A stretch of DNA of 64,000 nucleotides from CAIZGX01 sp964385405 (GTDB taxonomy: Bacteria > Bacteroidota > Bacteroidia > Flavobacteriales_D > Sanyastnellaceae): NCBI GenBank assembly GCA_964385405.1, contig CAYLOT010000006.1, forward strand, positions 1 through 64,000, given 5' to 3'. A program made the translations under genes and the position numbers. This document shows, in pieces, positions 34,374 through 43,241 of this stretch. The notes beneath the pieces were generated by a model. That model was given only the letters and a program-made list of their open reading frames with translations, was not told the DNA's origin and did not search any database. Within the stretch, counting starts at the first letter, position 1; each line of letters starts with the position of its first letter.

Positions 34374-35549
34374 ATGAGTAATGTGAATTTTGAAAATACC
34401 GCGGTAGCGTTTCAACATAAAAACAACAGCCAACTCAAGCGCTCTTATTGGCTTTTCAAATTAATTGCCTCACCCTCCTTGGTGAAGATTGGTGGAGCCC
34501 TAACCAATTTAGCCGTAGGAATAGGTTTCCCCATTGGATGGGCGATTAAGAAAAATATCTTCTCTCAATTCTGTGGTGGCGTGAATATCTCAGAGAGCAA
34601 AAAAGCCGCCCATCTCTTGGCGAAAAGCGGTATTGGATCTATTCTCGATTACAGTGTTGAAGGGAAAGAGAACGAAAAAGATTTCGACTTCACAGCAGAG
34701 GAGATAAAGCGCACTATTGATGCAGCAGAAAACAACAACGATATTCCTTTTAGCGTATTCAAGGTAACAGGTATTTGCAGATTTTCTTTGTTGGAAAAAG
34801 TAAATGCCAAGGAAACACTTTCAACAAATGAAGAAGCAGAGTGGGAACGAGCAGTTGAAAGAGTGTTCAGCATTTGCGAACATGCATTTAAGAAAAATGT
34901 GGCGTTATTCATAGACGCTGAAGATTCATGGATTCAAGATGCCATTGATGAGCTCGCGGAAAGCATGATGGTTCAGTTCAACCAGAAAGATTTCATTGTA
35001 TACAACACCGTTCAATTGTATCGTCACGATCGCCTTGCATATTTGAAAGCCATGCATGCTCGCTTGAAAGAGAAAGGCGCTATGACAGCAGTGAAATTGG
35101 TTCGCGGTGCGTACATGGAAAAAGAACGCAAACGCGCGATTGAAATGGGCTACGTTGACCCTATTCAACCGAATAAAGAGAGCACAGACCGCGACTTTAA
35201 TTTGGCCATTGATTATTGTCTAGATCACATTGAAGATGTCGCCATTTGTTGCGGTTCGCACAACGAGGAAAGTTCAGCCATGCTAGTTGAAAAAATGAAT
35301 GCACGTGGCATTGCGAGCAATGACAAGCGAATATATTTCGCGCAACTTTTCGGAATGAGTGATCACATTAGCTACAACCTCAGCCACGCGAAATATAACG
35401 TGGCGAAATACCTGCCCTACGGACCAATTAAAGAAGTCATGCCCTACTTGTTGAGAAGAGCACAAGAAAACACTTCAGTTAAAGGACAAACAGGAAGAGA
35501 ATTGTCGCTCATTGAAAAAGAAATTCAAAGAAGAAAAAAGCTCAATTAA
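34374..35549 (+). CDS. Proline dehydrogenase
   Basis: A 391-residue flavoenzyme that oxidises proline to pyrroline-5-carboxylate and passes electrons to the quinone pool. The TIM-barrel signatures are present: LFIDAEDSWIQDAI, YNTVQLYRHDRLAYL, TAVKLVRGAYMEKER and ICCGSHNEESSAM. The C-terminal substrate motif is LPYGPIKEVMPYLLRRAQEN. It is the monofunctional form; the P5C dehydrogenase of bifunctional PutA is absent and not adjacent. The stop overlaps the convergent SprT-like gene in a TTAA. Confidence 0.93.
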   Translation: MSNVNFENTAVAFQHKNNSQLKRSYWLFKLIASPSLVKIGGALTNLAVGIGFPIGWAIKKNIFSQFCGGVNISESKKAAHLLAKSGIGSILDYSVEGKENEKDFDFTAEEIKRTIDAAENNNDIPFSVFKVTGICRFSLLEKVNAKETLSTNEEAEWERAVERVFSICEHAFKKNVALFIDAEDSWIQDAIDELAESMMVQFNQKDFIVYNTVQLYRHDRLAYLKAMHARLKEKGAMTAVKLVRGAYMEKERKRAIEMGYVDPIQPNKESTDRDFNLAIDYCLDHIEDVAICCGSHNEESSAMLVEKMNARGIASNDKRIYFAQLFGMSDHISYNLSHAKYNVAKYLPYGPIKEVMPYLLRRAQENTSVKGQTGRELSLIEKEIQRRKKLN

Positions 35550-36166
35550 AGCTTCCAGATTTTAGTAAGCGGCGAGAATAAATAGTCGCTGCCCGTCTTC
35601 ACTTCCTTACATAAAATACGCTGACGTCGTTTATTCAATCGCACAAATTCCCTTTTGTCTTTTCCGTATAAAAATTTCTCTCCATCGAGAAGGTCATCGA
35701 CCATAATAATATTCTCGTGGCTACTTCTATCGTAAAGCGCCAGTGTCTTTGACAGATCAATATCGCTGCAAGTAGCAGCAGCCGGGTTGCTCAAGTATCG
35801 TTGAATAGCTTTTTCAAGATCCAGCGGAAATAAATTCACATTTACAAAAGGTGCCAACGTCTCTTTGAAACATTGTTTCCATTCGGCACCGTGTGGTTTT
35901 ACGAAATGTCCGTGACGCACATGACAAATTAAATGCGCCAACTCGTGCATAAGCGTGATTAGAAAAGCGTAACGATTGAGGTTGTGATTAACGGTGATTT
36001 TGTATCGTTCACCAGGAGCATAACGGAAATCACCATGTTTGGTACTTCTACCTTTGGTTATAACTAAGTCGTGCGGATAAGCCCGCAGCATTTCGCACAC
36101 CTTTACTACTGAACCACCGGGTAAAAATGGAGTTAAAGCAGTTTCTAAATCATTGGATTTAGCCAT
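35546..36166 (-). CDS. SprT-like zinc metalloprotease-fold protein
   Basis: A 206-residue cytoplasmic protein with a metzincin-like HExxH site in LMHELAHLICHVRHG, and HGAEWKQCF downstream, where the third ligand His is expected. This is the SprT/Spartan core. The C-terminal half is rich in Lys/Arg and lacks the four-Cys zinc ribbon of longer SprT proteins (only isolated Cys residues are seen). Spartan proteases cut DNA-protein crosslinks, but bacterial SprT-like proteins are poorly understood. It is followed upstream by a tiny lipoprotein gene. Confidence 0.85.
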   Translation of the reverse strand: MAKSNDLETALTPFLPGGSVVKVCEMLRAYPHDLVITKGRSTKHGDFRYAPGERYKITVNHNLNRYAFLITLMHELAHLICHVRHGHFVKPHGAEWKQCFKETLAPFVNVNLFPLDLEKAIQRYLSNPAAATCSDIDLSKTLALYDRSSHENIIMVDDLLDGEKFLYGKDKREFVRLNKRRQRILCKEVKTGSDYLFSPLTKIWKL

Positions 36167-36178
36167 GCCCTTTGCGCG

Positions 36179-36301
36179 TTAATCCCAAGTTGGACAATTG
36201 CAATGTTTGTGAGCGCGCTTCATGGCGCGTTTCGGGTTATTACACGACGTAACTCCTACCAATAAAAACACAGCAACGAATAAATAGAATAACTTCTTCA
36301 T
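36179..36301 (-). CDS. Small lipoprotein of 40 residues
   Basis: Starting at the ATG at 36301 the protein has a lipoprotein signal peptide (FVAVFLLVGVTSC, Cys20). It then has about 20 residues, NNPKRAMKRAHKHCNCPTWD, which contain a basic patch and CNC. A -7 box lies four bases upstream of this ATG, inside the longer open frame, and so supports the short form. Similar tiny lipoproteins are common in Bacteroidota; a metal-binding role for H-C-N-C is only a guess. It ends 12 bases before the SprT-like gene, so the two may be one operon. Confidence 0.7.
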   Translation of the reverse strand: MKKLFYLFVAVFLLVGVTSCNNPKRAMKRAHKHCNCPTWD

Positions 36302-36305
36302 GATT

Positions 36306-36313
36306 CGAAAATA
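36306..36313 (-). promoter_or_regulatory. -7 box for the small lipoprotein/SprT-like operon
   Basis: The minus strand reads TATTTTCG, one base off consensus, four bases before the ATG at 36301. Confidence 0.5.
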
Positions 36314-36372
36314 CGGCATAACCATTAGAAATACCACCGATTGAAAAATTATTACACTCAAAAAAAATAAAC

Positions 36373-36380
36373 TACCTTCG
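36373..36380 (+). promoter_or_regulatory. -7 box for the MlaE/MlaF-like operon
   Basis: TACCTTCG, one base off consensus, 15 bases before the ATG at 36396. Confidence 0.5.
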
Positions 36381-36395
36381 GCCTAAGTTTTAATC

Positions 36396-37139
36396 ATGAC
36401 AGGAATCTTAGGAAATTTTGGACGTTATTTTTTGCTCATGCGCAGGGTGTTTTCACGCGCTGAAAAAAAGAAAGTTTACGGTCCATTAATTACCGATGAA
36501 ATGATCAAAATAGGTGTGCAGTCGGTTGGCATAGTGGCGCTGCTTTCCTTCTTCATGGGTGCAGTTGTGACCCTTCAGACAGCTGCGAATATTGAAAGTG
36601 GTTGGATTCCGAAATGGACCGTTGGATACACCACTCGTCAAACCATGATCTATGAATTTTCTTCAACCATTGTAGCGCTCGTATTAGCCGGAAAAGTGGG
36701 AAGTAATATCGCTTCTGAAATTGGAACCATGCGTATTTCAGAACAAATAGACGCCCTCGACATTATGGGGGTAAACTCAGCGAGTTATTTAATTCTACCG
36801 AAACTGATTGCCTCAACAATTATGTTCCCTTTCTTGGTGCTTCTAGCTATGAGCGTAGGAATTTGTTCGGGTGCCATAGTGGGAACTATGAGTAAAGCCG
36901 TTTCTCTTAACGATTTCGTCTACGGAATACAATACGATTTCGACAGTTACGGAATCGTCTACTCTCTTATAAAAACCTTGTTCTTCGCATTCATTCTAAC
37001 TACCATTCCAGCATACCACGGGTATTATGCGAACGGCGGAGCCTTAGAAGTTGGAAAATCAAGCACCAAAGGTGTGGTATACAGCATGGTCGCTGTAATG
37101 GTAGCAAATTACTTACTCACTCAAATTTTGTTGTTGTGA
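36396..37139 (+). CDS. MlaE-type phospholipid ABC permease
   Basis: A 247-residue inner-membrane permease of the MCE/Mla class that moves lipids between the membranes. The family signature ALVLAGKVGSNIASEIGTMRISEQIDALDIMG is present (about 98-130), with the QTAANIESGW stretch and five to six membrane helices. The last helix contains VAVMVANYLLTQILLL. It overlaps the ATPase gene by three to four bases. The MCE-domain subunit (MlaD) that usually completes the system does not follow, because the next gene is on the other strand. Confidence 0.9.
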   Translation: MTGILGNFGRYFLLMRRVFSRAEKKKVYGPLITDEMIKIGVQSVGIVALLSFFMGAVVTLQTAANIESGWIPKWTVGYTTRQTMIYEFSSTIVALVLAGKVGSNIASEIGTMRISEQIDALDIMGVNSASYLILPKLIASTIMFPFLVLLAMSVGICSGAIVGTMSKAVSLNDFVYGIQYDFDSYGIVYSLIKTLFFAFILTTIPAYHGYYANGGALEVGKSSTKGVVYSMVAVMVANYLLTQILLL

Positions 37140-37894
37140 TCGAAGTTAGTCGGGTCTCCAAGTCTTTTCGCGGTGTGCAAGTGCTGCAAGACATTACCAT
37201 AGATTTTCTTCCCGGAAAAGTTAATTTTATTATCGGAAGAAGTGGTCAAGGAAAAAGTGTTTTATTGAAATGCATGGTTGGGCTTTTAGAACCCGAGCAA
37301 GGAAGTATAAAGTACAACGGGGTCGATTTTCTGAACATGAATGACGATCAGCACAAAGAAATTCGTCAAGAAGTGGGAATGTTGTTTCAAGGAGCTGCCC
37401 TTTTCGATTCTATGACTGTTGAAGAAAACGTAATGTTCCCTCTGACCATGTATAGCAATTTGAGTTTTGATGAAAAACTTAAAAAAGTCAACGAGTGTCT
37501 GGAACGCGTCAATCTTGCAGGAAAAAATAATTTATATCCGGCAGAACTTTCTGGTGGAATGAAAAAAAGAACTGGAATCGCTCGTGCTATCATCATGAAT
37601 CCTAAGTTTCTGTTCGTAGATGAACCGAATTCTGGACTTGATCCTCAAACTTCCATTGTCATAGATAACCTCATTCGCGACATCACTTATGACTTAGGTT
37701 CAACCACTATAGTCGTAAGTCATGACATGAATTCTGTCATGGAGATAGGCGATAACATTAACTTCATTAGTGGCGGAAAAGTAGAATGGCAAGGCGATAA
37801 ACACGCCCTGCTCAAAGCAGAAAACGAAGCCTTGAACAACTTCGTTTTCGCCTCTGAGTTCATGAAAGAAATCAAAGAAAATTTAAAAGCTTAA
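37136..37894 (+). CDS. MlaF-type ABC ATPase
   Basis: A 252-residue ATPase that energises the adjacent MlaE-like permease. It has Walker A in IIGRSGQGKSVLL, Q-loop LFQGAALFDSM, signature LSGGMKKRTGIARA, Walker B FLFVDEPNSGLDP and the H-loop VVSHDMNSVM. The GRSGQGKS Walker A variant and LSGGMKKR signature are typical of the Mla/Ttg2A family. It starts with GTG overlapping the permease stop. The C-terminus ends without an extension. The next gene converges from the opposite strand 5 bases after. Confidence 0.92.
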   Translation: MIEVSRVSKSFRGVQVLQDITIDFLPGKVNFIIGRSGQGKSVLLKCMVGLLEPEQGSIKYNGVDFLNMNDDQHKEIRQEVGMLFQGAALFDSMTVEENVMFPLTMYSNLSFDEKLKKVNECLERVNLAGKNNLYPAELSGGMKKRTGIARAIIMNPKFLFVDEPNSGLDPQTSIVIDNLIRDITYDLGSTTIVVSHDMNSVMEIGDNINFISGGKVEWQGDKHALLKAENEALNNFVFASEFMKEIKENLKA

Positions 37895-37899
37895 ATTAT

Positions 37900-39294
37900 C
37901 TAGGATTGTGAAATCAATTGAAATAACAAATCTTTTGGTCGAAATGGCTTAAAAACGTCTTCATATGTCAGTTCATTGTAAATGGTTGGATTTTTTTCAA
38001 ACTTGGATATGACATTTTCAAAAACTCTAAGTGGTTCTGCCAACTTCATTTCCACCATTTCTTGAGCGTAATCCGCGCAGTATCCGCAATCAACTATGGC
38101 ATAGTTCTTTACTTCAAAAGCCAAAGAATTATAAAATGTCGTGCTGTATATACTTACCTGGATTCTCGCTTTTTGCAACTCTATTTGTAAAGATGAGTCA
38201 ATCGGAAGTATTTCTACTGATTCACTCTCTTCCAAAATGTACGCCTCAGCATTAGACTCCAATGGATGCATTTTTACGACCAATTTCCATTCAGGGTGAC
38301 ATGGCAAAACTTCTCTTTTCATGAATCTAATCCATTCAATAAATGGGAGCGACAAATTCTTTTGTGAACAAAGAAGAATTCTATTCTCTTTCATCCGTAC
38401 ATCAGCCAGTATTGAATCATTTTGGGTATAATCTCCAACAATTATTGGTCTCACAAATTCAGATTCAGCACCTTCCTCAAAGACTTTTTTCCAAAAATTA
38501 CCAAACAACCAAATCTCATTGGGAAAGATTCCCTTTGAAAGTGCCGCTTTGTACTTAGTCGGATAGACATAATAGAGATCATGTTTAGATATTAATCCAT
38601 GCTGAAGCTCCACAGTCTTAATGCCTAGTAAATGAGCTGCCGCCAAACAACCTTCATTGTGATAATGCGTTATTCCAATCAGGGTTTTCGGTTGAGCTAG
38701 AGACAGCAACGCGTGCCATCTTCGAAACGACTTAAAGAATACGTAAAATGCGCTTTCTACATATTGAAATTCAAGTTTCGAAAAGACATTTGCATCTTTA
38801 ACTCTTCGAAGAACTCCTTTTAATTCCAAATAAATTTCATGCTGAATATTATTGGTAGGAGGAAACCAATTCGACAAATGCTTCACCGAAAAATCCGCTT
38901 CCTTCTCGAATGCGCCCGTTGTATCCCACCACGAATATTCGGTACTTAATAAGGTCTCTCGTAAGACATGCGTGATCGGTGATATCTCTTCTCCGGTAGG
39001 AAGTTTCAATTTTCTTCTTCCTTCCAAAAACAAAATATCGGCACTTTTTTCAGGAAGAAAATTCACGTGTCCTTTACTACGTCTATGAATATGTGATTTC
39101 AATTTGAACAACCACCAACTTCCAAAAGGATTCTTCTTTAATAATTTGTCATTTGCACCTGTCATGGCATATGACAAACCGTGTTGAACCAATTTGATGT
39201 AATTGAAATTTTTTCCTTCGAACAATTTACCGTCAGGAAATCTTCGCTCGAATTCTTCTTGAATAATATTGAAATCAATTGGACGATACGCCAT
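37900..39294 (-). CDS. Putative GT-B-like glycan transferase, unassigned
   Basis: A 464-residue soluble protein encoded directly after a polysaccharide flippase (20-base overlap), so probably in glycan assembly. The second half looks like a GT-B domain: IGITHYHNEGCLAAAHLLG, VELQHGLISKHDLYYVYP and a KMHPLES motif as in CDP-glycerol and capsule transferases, then IVDCGYCADYAQEMVEM. The N-terminal about 200 residues are Trp/Phe-rich without a recognised domain. I cannot place it in a named family. The genomic link to the flippase suggests it adds to or elongates the flipped lipid-linked glycan. Confidence 0.65.
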   Translation of the reverse strand: MAYRPIDFNIIQEEFERRFPDGKLFEGKNFNYIKLVQHGLSYAMTGANDKLLKKNPFGSWWLFKLKSHIHRRSKGHVNFLPEKSADILFLEGRRKLKLPTGEEISPITHVLRETLLSTEYSWWDTTGAFEKEADFSVKHLSNWFPPTNNIQHEIYLELKGVLRRVKDANVFSKLEFQYVESAFYVFFKSFRRWHALLSLAQPKTLIGITHYHNEGCLAAAHLLGIKTVELQHGLISKHDLYYVYPTKYKAALSKGIFPNEIWLFGNFWKKVFEEGAESEFVRPIIVGDYTQNDSILADVRMKENRILLCSQKNLSLPFIEWIRFMKREVLPCHPEWKLVVKMHPLESNAEAYILEESESVEILPIDSSLQIELQKARIQVSIYSTTFYNSLAFEVKNYAIVDCGYCADYAQEMVEMKLAEPLRVFENVISKFEKNPTIYNELTYEDVFKPFRPKDLLFQLISQS

Positions 39295-40729
39295 GCCGCA
39301 AGTTATTCAATTCGTTCCATATTTTTCTTCCTCCTGTTCGAAACCAAAGAAGCATTCCGAATATTACGCTCAGCGAAGCCACCAAGCGCCCTAGCCAAGA
39401 AAAATCACGCAATGAAAAGACTAGGGTTCCAACTATCACAATTGTCGAAATAAGTTGAATAGGACGCATGATCTTTCGGAATTCCGAACTGTTTTTTATT
39501 AAGAAATACCCTGCAATTCCCATGAGGAAATAAGCAACAACGGTATTCAAAGTAGCTGCCCACGCTTCATAATATCCAATGAAAATGAGATTGAGTAAAA
39601 CGTTTGAAAGGGCAGCTATAACTGTAATCTTCAATACTTCGAAAGTTCTCCTTTCAAAGATTGCCTTATCTACAATAGCCACGTAAATAGGTCGGTAGCA
39701 GAATCCAAAAACGAGAACAATTGCCATTGGATATGCTGCGCTCAACTCGGCTTTGCGATATAACAATCGGAAAATATCTGGGATCCAAAGCCCGAGTAGC
39801 GCGGCCATAGATAATGAAATATAAAACCATGCACGAACCAATTTACCAACCGTATGCATGGCCAATTCACTTCCATTTTTATATAAGTCAAATACAATTG
39901 GAGTCAACACCTGATTTGCTTGAGTTTGTATATTTTCGAAGTAAGACGCGAAGGAATAGGCTATACTGTACTGTCCAATCTTATTTTGAGAAACACCAAA
40001 CCGATCCAACAAAACGCGATCGGAAGAATTCAACAAATAGGTTGCGTACTCTTTGGGAATAAGTGGTGTCGCCATTTTCAGGTCGGAAAGAACTTCGTTC
40101 CTTTCGAAATGAAATGAAGGACGAATGCGCTCTTTCACGTACAAGAAATAGCCGAAATAAGCTGCTAAAATTCCAGAAGTAATTGCTTGTGAATACAACC
40201 ACGCCATATATCCCAAATAGAAATAACGTACACCTACAAAGCTCATAAAAGCCGACAATACGCCAACAGCAATAGTCACACTGTATACGCGTTGGTGCTC
40301 GTGCCTAAACTGAAGTAAGCGGGTGGCTATGGATTTCGTTAAATCGAAAAATAAAAGCGGAACAATTACAAGAGCAAGAACCAAGTTCAATCGATCACTT
40401 TCAATTTTGTTTCTTAAGGAGAAATACAACAAAGTACCAACCATTGCTGCATACAAGAACTTGTATAGCCATTGGAAACCCAGTAAGCGTGACCATTTCG
40501 CTTTAAAATCTTCGCCTAACTCGAAATAACTCTGTTGAAAAAGCACAATGTATCCCAAGCTGCTGAACGCACCAACGAGGCCTGAATAACTCAGAATTAA
40601 ACCGTATATGGCATAATCCTTCGCGGTAAGAAAAGGCGTTAAAAAAGGAAGCAAGAAAAGGTTAATCAGAGCAGGTGTCTGATTTGCGAAAGAATAAAAA
40701 AAGGTGTGAGAAACTATTTTCTTAAGCAT
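39275..40729 (-). CDS. Polysaccharide flippase (Wzx/MOP superfamily)
   Basis: A 484-residue multi-pass inner-membrane protein with about 14 helices. It opens HTFFYSFANQTPALINLFLLP and shows the YAIYGLILSYSGLVGAFSS segment and a central YLLNSSDRVLLDRFG loop, as in oligosaccharide flippases. It should translocate undecaprenyl-linked oligosaccharides to the periplasmic face. The -7 box at 40749-40756 gives it a promoter independent of the ATP synthase operon, whose last gene ends 31 bases upstream. It overlaps the GT-B-like gene that follows. Confidence 0.87.
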   Translation of the reverse strand: MLKKIVSHTFFYSFANQTPALINLFLLPFLTPFLTAKDYAIYGLILSYSGLVGAFSSLGYIVLFQQSYFELGEDFKAKWSRLLGFQWLYKFLYAAMVGTLLYFSLRNKIESDRLNLVLALVIVPLLFFDLTKSIATRLLQFRHEHQRVYSVTIAVGVLSAFMSFVGVRYFYLGYMAWLYSQAITSGILAAYFGYFLYVKERIRPSFHFERNEVLSDLKMATPLIPKEYATYLLNSSDRVLLDRFGVSQNKIGQYSIAYSFASYFENIQTQANQVLTPIVFDLYKNGSELAMHTVGKLVRAWFYISLSMAALLGLWIPDIFRLLYRKAELSAAYPMAIVLVFGFCYRPIYVAIVDKAIFERRTFEVLKITVIAALSNVLLNLIFIGYYEAWAATLNTVVAYFLMGIAGYFLIKNSSEFRKIMRPIQLISTIVIVGTLVFSLRDFSWLGRLVASLSVIFGMLLWFRTGGRKIWNELNNLRHGVSSN

Positions 40730-40743
40730 TCACGGTTAGGGCT

Positions 40744-40763
40744 TAAGACAAATATACGTCTTA
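40744..40763. repeat. Inverted repeat around the flippase promoter
   Basis: TAAGAC (40744-40749) and GTCTTA (40758-40763) flank an 8-base spacer that holds the -7 box of the flippase gene. The right arm includes the atpG stop codon. It could be a regulator site or a weak terminator stem for atpG; no T run follows. Confidence 0.45.
40749..40756 (-). promoter_or_regulatory. -7 box for the flippase/GT-B operon
   Basis: The minus strand reads TATATTTG, a full consensus match, 19 bases before the ATG at 40729. Confidence 0.6.
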
Positions 40764-41621
40764 GCCGTTCAACGCTTCTGCACCGGCTACAATTTCCAAG
40801 ATCTCTCCTGTAATTGCAGCTTGACGAGCTTTGTTGTAGGTTAACTTCAATTCTTTAACCATTTCGCCTGCGTTGTCTGTTGCTTTATGCATTGCAGTCA
40901 TACGAGCACCGTGCTCAGCCGCGTTGCTGTCAAGTAATGCCTTGAATAACTGAACTTTCAACGTGCGTGGGATTAACTCTTCAAGAATTTGAGTTTTTTC
41001 TGGCTCATAGATATAATCGACACCCGATTGCGCCTCTGCATTCACCGGAGGAAGCACTGGCAAGAATTGCTCGTTTTCAATAACTTGAACGGCAGCATTC
41101 TTGAAGCGGTTGTATACCAAAATTACCTTATCGTATTTGCCGCTTGCGAATTGATCCATGATGGTATTTGCAATTGCACTTACGTTGTTGAAAGTAAGGT
41201 TATCGAAAATCTCGTAAGGAGTTTCACTAAAACCTTCGGTAGTGTGCAAGCTAGTTTTCTTGTAGTTGTCGAAGGCTTTCTTTCCCAGAGACAAAACATG
41301 AACATTTGGATTCGTTTTAACGATATTTCTAATTTCTTTGATAACGTTGTTGTTGAATCCACCGCACAAACCACGATTTGAAGTAATAGCAACCACCAGC
41401 GTGCTCTTAACGTCACGCTGCTGGCTGAAAGTTGAATTCGATTCAGAAGAACTTACGTTCGAAAGAATTTCCTGAAGCTTTTGAGCATAGGGACGCATTT
41501 TAGTAATTGCATCTTGTGCTCTTCTCAATTTTGCTGCAGACACCATTTTCATGGCAGAAGTGATTTGCATGGTTGAGTTAACCGATACAATACGCATTCT
41601 GATTTCTTTCAAATTCGCCAT
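40761..41621 (-). CDS. atpG: ATP synthase F1 gamma subunit
   Basis: A 286-residue rotor shaft of F1. The N-terminal helix MANLKEIRMRIVSVNSTMQIT starts the coiled coil, VVAITSNRGLCGGFNNNVI is the conserved core, and the C-terminal helix ends ARQAAITGEILEIVAGAEAL. The length is normal. It is the last gene of the ATP synthase operon; beta and epsilon (atpD, atpC) do not follow and must lie elsewhere, as in other Flavobacteriia. Confidence 0.96.
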   Translation of the reverse strand: MANLKEIRMRIVSVNSTMQITSAMKMVSAAKLRRAQDAITKMRPYAQKLQEILSNVSSSESNSTFSQQRDVKSTLVVAITSNRGLCGGFNNNVIKEIRNIVKTNPNVHVLSLGKKAFDNYKKTSLHTTEGFSETPYEIFDNLTFNNVSAIANTIMDQFASGKYDKVILVYNRFKNAAVQVIENEQFLPVLPPVNAEAQSGVDYIYEPEKTQILEELIPRTLKVQLFKALLDSNAAEHGARMTAMHKATDNAGEMVKELKLTYNKARQAAITGEILEIVAGAEALNG

Positions 41622-41642
41622 GTCCTTCTTTTCGCTTTACAA

Positions 41643-43220
41643 TTAGTTGTATCTCGCTGAAATATCTTTTGCTACCGCTTCCAATACTGAAGTTACAGCA
41701 TCGTCGATTTTACCGTTACGAATAGCAGTTAATGTATCGTTGTGGTTCATTTCAAGACTGTTCAAATAATCGTCTTGAAATTCACGAACTTTCTCTACTG
41801 GAACACGAGACAACAATCCTTTGGTTCCACAGTAAATGATCGCAACTTGCTTCTCAACAGTCATAGGACTGTTTTGACCTTGCTTCAAAATTTCAACGTT
41901 ACGCTTTCCTTTTTCAAGTACCGACTTCGTTGCTTCATCTAGGTCAGAACCAAACTTCGCAAATGCTTCAAGCTCGCGGTATTGCGCTTGGTCAAGTTTC
42001 AAAGTACCTGCAACCTTTTTCATAGACTTAATCTGTGCAGATCCACCTACGCGGCTTACAGAGATACCTACGTTAATTGCCGGACGCACACCTGAGTTGA
42101 ACAAGTTCGACTCTAAGAAGATTTGTCCGTCGGTAATTGAAATCACGTTCGTTGGGATGTACGCAGAAACGTCACCTGCTTGTGTTTCAATAATTGGAAG
42201 TGCTGTTAACGAACCACCACCTTTAACAACGCTCTTCAAGCTTGCAGGTAAGTCATTCATGTTCTCAGCTACGCTTTGCGTTGCATTTACCTTCGCAGCA
42301 CGCTCGAGAAGACGACTGTGCAAGTAGAATACGTCTCCAGGATAAGCTTCACGTCCGGGTGGGCGACGAAGCAACAAAGACACCTCACGATAAGCAACCG
42401 CTTGTTTAGACAAATCATCATAAACAATCAATGCTGGACGTCCAGTATCACGGAAGTACTCTCCAATTGCGCAACCAGAGAATGGTGCGTAAAATTGAAG
42501 TGGTGCTGGATCAGAAGCTGTTGCAGCAACAACTACTGTATATGCCATAGCGCCTGCATCTTGCAATGTTTTTACAGTACCTGCGATGGTCGAACCTTTT
42601 TGTCCACAAGCAACATAAATACAGAATACAGGCTCACCTTTATCGTAAAATTCTTTTTGGTTGATGATTGTATCAATCGCAACAGTTGTTTTTCCTGTCT
42701 GACGGTCACCAATGATCAACTCACGCTGTCCACGTCCAATTGGAATCATGGCGTCAATCGCCTTGATACCAGTTTGAAGTGGCTCATTTACTGGCTGACG
42801 GTAGATTACCCCAGGAGCTTTACGCTCAAGTGGCATTTCATATAATTCGCCAGTAATAGGACCATTTCCATCGATAGGCTCACCAAGCGTGTTTACAACA
42901 CGGCCTAGCATACCTTCTCCGGCCTTGATAGAAGCGATAGTTCCTGTGCGTTTTACGCTTGCTCCTTCTTTCAATTCGCCAGAAGGTCCAAGTAATACAG
43001 CACCTACGTTATCTTCTTCAAGGTTTAGGGCAATACCTTGAACGCCATTTTCAAACTCAATCAATTCACCTGATTGAACGTTTGAAAGACCGTAAATACG
43101 CGCAATACCATCTCCAACTTGAAGAACGGTACCTACCTCTTGCAACTCAGTCTCGGTCTTTAGACCAGCTAACTGTTCTCTAAGGATTGCTGAAATCTCC
43201 GCAGGTTTAATATCTGCCAT
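41643..43220 (-). CDS. atpA: ATP synthase F1 alpha subunit
   Basis: A 525-residue regulatory, non-catalytic nucleotide-binding subunit of F1. Walker A is in GDRQTGKTTVAID, and PLQFYAPFSGCAIGEYFRDTGR leads to the Walker B-like LIVYDDLSKQAVAYRE. RPPGREAYPGDVFYLHSRLLERAA and the Arg-finger segment RPAINVGISVSRVGG are intact. It follows atpH by 21 bases. Overlapping antisense frames of up to 189 codons in this gene are codon-usage shadows. Confidence 0.97.
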   Translation of the reverse strand: MADIKPAEISAILREQLAGLKTETELQEVGTVLQVGDGIARIYGLSNVQSGELIEFENGVQGIALNLEEDNVGAVLLGPSGELKEGASVKRTGTIASIKAGEGMLGRVVNTLGEPIDGNGPITGELYEMPLERKAPGVIYRQPVNEPLQTGIKAIDAMIPIGRGQRELIIGDRQTGKTTVAIDTIINQKEFYDKGEPVFCIYVACGQKGSTIAGTVKTLQDAGAMAYTVVVAATASDPAPLQFYAPFSGCAIGEYFRDTGRPALIVYDDLSKQAVAYREVSLLLRRPPGREAYPGDVFYLHSRLLERAAKVNATQSVAENMNDLPASLKSVVKGGGSLTALPIIETQAGDVSAYIPTNVISITDGQIFLESNLFNSGVRPAINVGISVSRVGGSAQIKSMKKVAGTLKLDQAQYRELEAFAKFGSDLDEATKSVLEKGKRNVEILKQGQNSPMTVEKQVAIIYCGTKGLLSRVPVEKVREFQDDYLNSLEMNHNDTLTAIRNGKIDDAVTSVLEAVAKDISARYN

Positions 43221-43241
43221 AACAAATAGTTTTTAATCCCA

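Noticed and set aside
34290..34433. N-terminal extension of the M20 dipeptidase with a hydrophobic stretch that looks like a signal peptide
   Set aside because: Family members start at the internal Met at 34289, and the extension would cover the divergent proline dehydrogenase promoter and start codon.
42276..42845. 189-codon antisense frame within atpA
   Set aside because: Cys/Arg-rich product with no motif, wholly inside a highly conserved gene on the other strand; a codon-usage shadow.
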